This document shows, piece by piece, positions 6,838-9,795 of a stretch of DNA of 9,795 nucleotides; the stretch's first letter is position 1, and every line of letters starts with the position of its first letter. The notes under the pieces were generated by a model, which was not told where the DNA came from, searched no databases, and saw only the letters and a program-made list of their open reading frames with translations. The position numbers were made by a program, and so were the translations under genes. The DNA is from an uncultured Oscillospiraceae bacterium (GTDB lineage: Bacteria > Bacillota > Clostridia > Oscillospirales > Acutalibacteraceae), in assembly GCA_900544715.1 (NCBI GenBank), contig UQWL01000031.1, forward strand, positions 1-9,795, written 5' to 3'.

Positions 6838-7455
6838 ATGCGCCAAACAATGGTAACCAAAAAGAACCGGATCGTGATCGGAGCAGGCCGAACGCATTTC
6901 CGTGGCTGGAAAATGACGCAGGAAAATACACTCAATGTTCTAAATCGGGAGGATTTTGCAAAGCAGTTTGCCGAAAACAGCTTAGATGCCATTCTGGCCG
7001 AGCACGTATGGGAACATATGACGCTGGAGGAAGGAATTCGGGCAGCGCAAAATTGTTTTGCCTTCCTCAGGCCCGGTGGATATATGCGTGCCGCTGTGCC
7101 GGATAAAAATTTTCGTAACGCTAATTATCAGAGGCTTGTTCAGATAGGCGGCCCGGGGCCGGAGAATCACCCGGCATATACGCATAAAATTGTATATGAC
7201 TATCAAACTTTTCGTGGGGTATTTGAAGCCGCTGGATTTCTGGTGGAGCTGCTGGAATACTGCGACGAAAACGGCAAATTCCACTATGTTCACTGGAATG
7301 CTGAGGATGGCTATATCGGACGATCTCTTTACCACGATACACGCAACTCAGAGCAAAAGCTCGTGATGCCGTCGATCATCATTGACGCCAAAAAACCGCT
7401 GATCCTTCAAAAGTGCGATGAAAAAGAAGAGGCCTGCCGCAAAATGCATCTTTAA
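6838..7455 (+). CDS. Predicted SAM-dependent methyltransferase-like protein
   Basis: The product has 205 residues with class I methyltransferase features. A short I-V-I-G-A-G-R-T-x-F-x-G-W stretch (about 12-24) corresponds to the SAM-binding glycine motif. L-D-A-I-L-A-E-H-V-W-E-H (49-60) corresponds to the central strand region, and F-L-R-P-G-G-Y-M-R-A-A-V-P-D follows at about 76-89. Later segments (G-G-P-G-P-E-N-H-P; L-L-E-Y-C-D-E-N-G; H-W-N-x-E-D-G-Y-I-G-R-S) match a group of short bacterial methyltransferases, often annotated only by domain. The start at 6838 follows GGGTGGGA, a modest ribosome binding site; a second ATG at 6850 has none. The substrate is unknown. It is the last gene of the rightward group and is followed by a terminator. 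Confidence 0.75.
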   Translation: MRQTMVTKKNRIVIGAGRTHFRGWKMTQENTLNVLNREDFAKQFAENSLDAILAEHVWEHMTLEEGIRAAQNCFAFLRPGGYMRAAVPDKNFRNANYQRLVQIGGPGPENHPAYTHKIVYDYQTFRGVFEAAGFLVELLEYCDENGKFHYVHWNAEDGYIGRSLYHDTRNSEQKLVMPSIIIDAKKPLILQKCDEKEEACRKMHL

Positions 7456-7469
7456 AATCAAGCCACAGC

Positions 7470-7502
7470 AAAAACGTGCCTTTGAGGCAAAACGGTTTTT
7501 TT
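7470..7502 (+). terminator. Bidirectional intrinsic terminator between convergent genes
   Basis: A short stem TGCCT/AGGCA (7477-7481 with 7485-7489, loop TTG) is followed on the plus strand by seven Ts (7496-7502) and on the minus strand by five Ts (plus-strand A run, 7470-7474). Adding CGT/ACG with a three-base bulge lengthens the stem. It lies 15 bases after the methyltransferase-like stop and about 45 bases past the deacetylase stop, so it can end both converging transcripts. The stem is weak, so efficiency is uncertain. Confidence 0.6.
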
Positions 7503-7503
7503 A

Positions 7504-7540
7504 TGGGCGCTGCATCATGCCTTGCATAATGCGGCGCCCA
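7504..7540. repeat. Long near-perfect hairpin without a T tract
   Basis: TGGGCGCTGCAT (7504-7515) pairs with ATGCGGCGCCCA (7529-7540), and ATGC/GCAT pair inside around a CTT loop. The result is a stem of about 17 bp with one C-A mismatch and one wobble. It begins four bases past the deacetylase stop on the minus strand. No run of Ts follows on either strand, so it is not a standard terminator by itself. It could protect the 3' end of the deacetylase mRNA, act together with the adjacent terminator, or be a dispersed palindromic repeat. Confidence 0.65.
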
Positions 7541-7544
7541 CTCT

Positions 7545-8333
7545 TTATGCGGCTGGTTGGCTTGCCAACGCGCCTGCCTTTGGAATCTGCCTGCCCGCAT
7601 GATCGAGCGTAAACTCGCCCTTGCAGAGCAGCTCCTCCAGCGTGACGAGCTGATACCCCTCCTTTTGCAGCGCTTCCAGGATGGCGGGCAGTGCTTCCGG
7701 CGTATGTTTTGCCGCATTGTGGAACAAAATAATGGAGCCGTTGCGCACCTTGGGCACCACTTTTTGATACATCTCACTGGCTGTTAAATCCTTCCAGTCG
7801 AGCGAATCTACATCCCACTGCACGGCCGTCATCGGCGCAGCGTTGACCGCCTCAATCACAGCGTTGTCATAATCCCCATAGGGCGGCCGGACAAGCGTGG
7901 GACGCACGCCTGTGACTTTTTCAATTTTGTCATTGCAGGCATTCAAATCCTTGATGATTTCATCCCGGCTGAGCTTGGGATAGTGCTTGTGTGTGTTGGA
8001 ATGGTTCTGAATGCTGTGGCCCGCGTCGTGCAGAGCCTTTACGCTTTCCGGGTATTTATCCACCCACTCGCCCACAATAAAGAAGGTCGCCTTAGCCTGA
8101 TATTTGCCCAATATGTCGATCAGCTGCTGCGTATCCTCGTTGCCCCAGGCGGCGTCAAAGGTGATGGCCGCCTTTTTCTCCGCCGTTTCCACGCTATAGA
8201 CAGGCAGCAGCTTCCGGCTTGCGGCAGTGACCACGCTCAAGCCCTGCGCTGCCAGCACAGCCACCAGCAGCCCTGCCGCGAGGCAGCTCGTCAGCACGGC
8301 CAGCCGCCTGCGTGTAAAAATCATAACCTTCAT
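7545..8333 (-). CDS. Polysaccharide deacetylase, CE4/NodB family, PdaB-like
   Basis: The product has 262 residues. It has a basic N-terminus and a hydrophobic span at about 11-37 (uncleaved anchor or signal peptide), then a compact NodB domain outside the membrane. CE4 motifs are in order: I-T-F-D-A-A-W-G (57-64, catalytic base D60), H-S-N-T-H (111-115, metal ligands), R-P-P-Y-G-D-Y-D (149-156), D-V-D-S-L-D-W-K (174-181) and I-L-F-H-N (H205). Motif 1 lacks the usual second Asp of TFDD, having Ala instead, as I recall for sporulation-associated PdaB-type relatives, so metal binding may be altered. The likely substrate is peptidoglycan or another N-acetylated glycan. ATG at 8333 is preceded by AAGGA nine bases upstream; a TTG at 8354 is less likely. 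Sporulation use is plausible, given the neighbours, but not shown. Confidence 0.88.
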   Translation of the reverse strand: MKVMIFTRRRLAVLTSCLAAGLLVAVLAAQGLSVVTAASRKLLPVYSVETAEKKAAITFDAAWGNEDTQQLIDILGKYQAKATFFIVGEWVDKYPESVKALHDAGHSIQNHSNTHKHYPKLSRDEIIKDLNACNDKIEKVTGVRPTLVRPPYGDYDNAVIEAVNAAPMTAVQWDVDSLDWKDLTASEMYQKVVPKVRNGSIILFHNAAKHTPEALPAILEALQKEGYQLVTLEELLCKGEFTLDHAGRQIPKAGALASQPAA

Positions 8334-8533
8334 GGCATCCCATCCTTGCTGCAAATTCGGCGCGAAAGGCGCGCCCGTTTAATCATGCATATGCAGCAGG
8401 GGCTTGTCTCCATGTTTTTCATTCAATTTTTATGAAAAAACGACTTTAAGCGCAAAAATCAGGGAAAATCATATGAAAACCGTTAATCTTGCCGATTTAC
8501 AGCGATAAATAGCTGAAAAAAGCTGATTTCGCC

Positions 8534-8562
8534 TTGATTTTCCATAAAAAATAGCATACAAT
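8534..8562 (+). promoter_or_regulatory. Sigma-A promoter for the ROK regulator
   Basis: TTGATT (8534-8539) and TACAAT (8557-8562) are separated by the optimal 17 bases and match the vegetative consensus at 5 of 6 positions in the -10 and 4 of 6 in the -35. Transcription should start near 8569, giving a leader of about 90 bases that carries the hairpin at 8585-8610 before the AGGAG site of the ROK gene. Confidence 0.7.
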
Positions 8563-8584
8563 AAAGGCATTCTTATTTCCACTT

Positions 8585-8610
8585 GTAGAACTGCTTTCGC
8601 GCAGTTGTAC
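8585..8610 (+). promoter_or_regulatory. Hairpin in the ROK gene leader
   Basis: GTAGAACTGC (8585-8594) pairs with GCAGTTGTAC (8601-8610) at nine of ten positions around a TTTCGC loop. It lies about 16 bases downstream of the predicted transcription start and about 40 bases before the ribosome binding site. As DNA it is also an inverted repeat that a dimeric regulator could bind, so it may be an autoregulatory operator rather than an RNA element. No T tract follows. Confidence 0.45.
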
Positions 8611-8660
8611 CCCTGCTTTTCCGGCGGGCTGAAAACAGAATAGAAACGAGGAGTCCAGTG

Positions 8661-9794
8661 ATGCAGCTCATTACCCAAAAAAATATCAAGCTTCAAAATA
8701 TGATGAAGGTTTTTCAAGAAATCTACCACCAAGGCTCTATTTCACGGCAAATGCTATCCTCTAAAACAGGGATCAGCCTGATGACGGTGGGCAAAATTGT
8801 AGATCAGCTCGTTCGGTGTGACATTGCTTCTGAGGAAAAAGAGGATACTTCCAAAGTTGGCCGCAAGGGCAACATTGTTTCCCTCTCCCCGGATCACAAA
8901 AAAATGGTGTTGATTGATCTGGAGCAGCATGATTTCCGAATCGGCCTTTTGCAAATGGATTTAAAGCTCGAAAATGATTTTTACCAGCACCGCTACGACC
9001 ACAACCAAAGCTATGAGGAGAACCTGCGCAATGCGGTTGCCTCGTTTTTGCGCGAGCGGCTGGAGGATGCGATGAGCAGCGCGATCGGCGTGGGCGTATG
9101 CGTGCCCGGCACCTACTATGAAGAATGGGACCAGGTGCTGCATTCGCGTATCCCGGAGCTTTCTTCCGCCAAACTAAAGGCAACGCTGTTGCCCTTCTTT
9201 TCCGATCAGATCCTTTCCATTGATGAAGATGTGAGATATGCCGTGCAGTTTGAGGGTAGTCTTGCATTGCAGGAGGATCATATTTTTTATGCCCGCATCG
9301 GCGAGGGCGTGAGCAGCGCAATTTTTTATAATGGGCACGTGCTCGACAGCGCCTATTCCTACGCGGGTAAAATTGGCCGGATGTATACGAAAAGCGGCAA
9401 AATGATTGAAGAAGCCGTGGGCATTGGCAGCCTGTGCAGGCTGTTTACGAAGCCGGATGGCTCTGTGCCCTCCTTTGAGGAGATTGCGGCAAATCATCGG
9501 GATGATCCCCGCCTGATCGCCTATTTGGAGCAGGCCATTCCAGAGCTCGCGCTTTTATTTGCCAATGTGACCTGGCTGCTCGACCCCAAAACCATCCTCG
9601 TGGAAACCCCTTATACCGAGCTTGACCCGCAGTTTATTGATAAACTACGGGAGGCATATGAAGCGCTGCTTCTGCCGCGGCGCGAGGATATTCTGCCGGA
9701 GCTGCTGCCAAACACGGAGGATTTCCGCACAGCGTGCTGCAAAGGCGCGGGGCTGGCGATTCTTGAACGGTATTTTTACGATATGGAGCGATAA
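8661..9794 (+). CDS. ROK-family transcriptional regulator (NagC/XylR type)
   Basis: The product has 377 residues and is complete. An N-terminal winged helix-turn-helix (about 16-70: S-I-S-R-Q-M-L-S-S-K-T-G-I-S, then wing V-G-R-K-G) is followed by a ROK sugar-kinase-like domain. That domain includes I-G-V-G-V-C-V-P-G at 142-150, I-D-E-D-V-R-Y-A-V at 187-195, and Y-A-R-I-G-E-G-V-S-S-A-I with A-G-K-I-G-R near 210-240. The zinc-site His of the usual A-G-E-I-G-H is Arg here and the C-x-C-G-x-x-G-C cluster is absent, as is the D-x-G-x-T phosphate motif. It is therefore a non-catalytic sensor, probably repressing sugar-use genes. AGGAG lies eight bases before ATG 8661; the adjacent GTG at 8658 is less well spaced. 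Target and ligand are unknown. The mannosidase is a possible target, but genes beyond the window are equally likely. Confidence 0.88.
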   Translation: MQLITQKNIKLQNMMKVFQEIYHQGSISRQMLSSKTGISLMTVGKIVDQLVRCDIASEEKEDTSKVGRKGNIVSLSPDHKKMVLIDLEQHDFRIGLLQMDLKLENDFYQHRYDHNQSYEENLRNAVASFLRERLEDAMSSAIGVGVCVPGTYYEEWDQVLHSRIPELSSAKLKATLLPFFSDQILSIDEDVRYAVQFEGSLALQEDHIFYARIGEGVSSAIFYNGHVLDSAYSYAGKIGRMYTKSGKMIEEAVGIGSLCRLFTKPDGSVPSFEEIAANHRDDPRLIAYLEQAIPELALLFANVTWLLDPKTILVETPYTELDPQFIDKLREAYEALLLPRREDILPELLPNTEDFRTACCKGAGLAILERYFYDMER

Positions 9795-9795
9795 T

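Larger units (their letters stand above)
8334..8660. promoter_or_regulatory. Divergent regulatory region between deacetylase and ROK gene
   Basis: This AT-rich stretch of about 325 bases contains no gene. From the left it holds a GC-rich hairpin, GGCGCG/CGCGCC (8359-8375), in the deacetylase leader, the palindrome TGCATATGCA (8386-8395), the palindrome TCATATGA (8469-8476), the sigma-A-type promoter at 8534-8562 and a leader hairpin at 8585-8610. I could not find a convincing promoter for the deacetylase on the minus strand, for either sigma A or the sporulation sigma factors. Confidence 0.5.

Overview
The window looks like chromosome from an endospore-forming Firmicute of the class Clostridia, probably a gut-type lineage with moderately high GC. 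The evidence is three sporulation genes of the YlbJ/YqfC/YqfD type, a PdaB-like deacetylase, AGGAG-type ribosome binding sites and a sigma-A-type promoter. The first ~680 bases are visibly AT-rich compared with the GC-rich remainder, so a compositional boundary lies just left of yqfD.

Layout. (1) 1-680: the 5' end of an unidentified leftward gene (1-147), its AT-rich upstream region with a small cluster of DnaA-box-like nonamers (203-312), a strong bidirectional-looking terminator (316-367), then ~310 bases with no gene I can support. (2) 675-3373: a divergent sporulation locus. yqfC and yqfD run leftward and ylbJ runs rightward from an 81-base shared region. That region carries a palindrome that could serve as the -10 element in both directions. 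In Bacillus subtilis these genes belong to the mother-cell sigma-E regulon. (3) 3387-7455, rightward: a large cytoplasmic GH38 alpha-mannosidase whose first ~50-70 codons look foreign to the enzyme, then a small cysteine-rich protein, then a SAM-dependent methyltransferase-like protein. (4) 7456-7544: a convergent terminator region with a second long hairpin. (5) 7545-8333, leftward: a membrane-anchored or secreted CE4 polysaccharide deacetylase. (6) 8334-8660: a divergent regulatory region with a clear sigma-A-type promoter for (7), a ROK-family transcriptional regulator (8661-9794) that ends one base before the window does.

Functionally the window mixes sporulation envelope/signalling genes (yqfC, yqfD, ylbJ, perhaps the deacetylase) with carbohydrate use (alpha-mannosidase, and a ROK repressor that probably senses a sugar). 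No CRISPR array, transposase, tRNA, rRNA or defence system was seen. I found no clearly new system. The best leads are the mirror-symmetric promoter between yqfC and ylbJ, the odd N-terminus of the mannosidase, the DnaA-box-like cluster, and the small conserved-looking cysteine protein.
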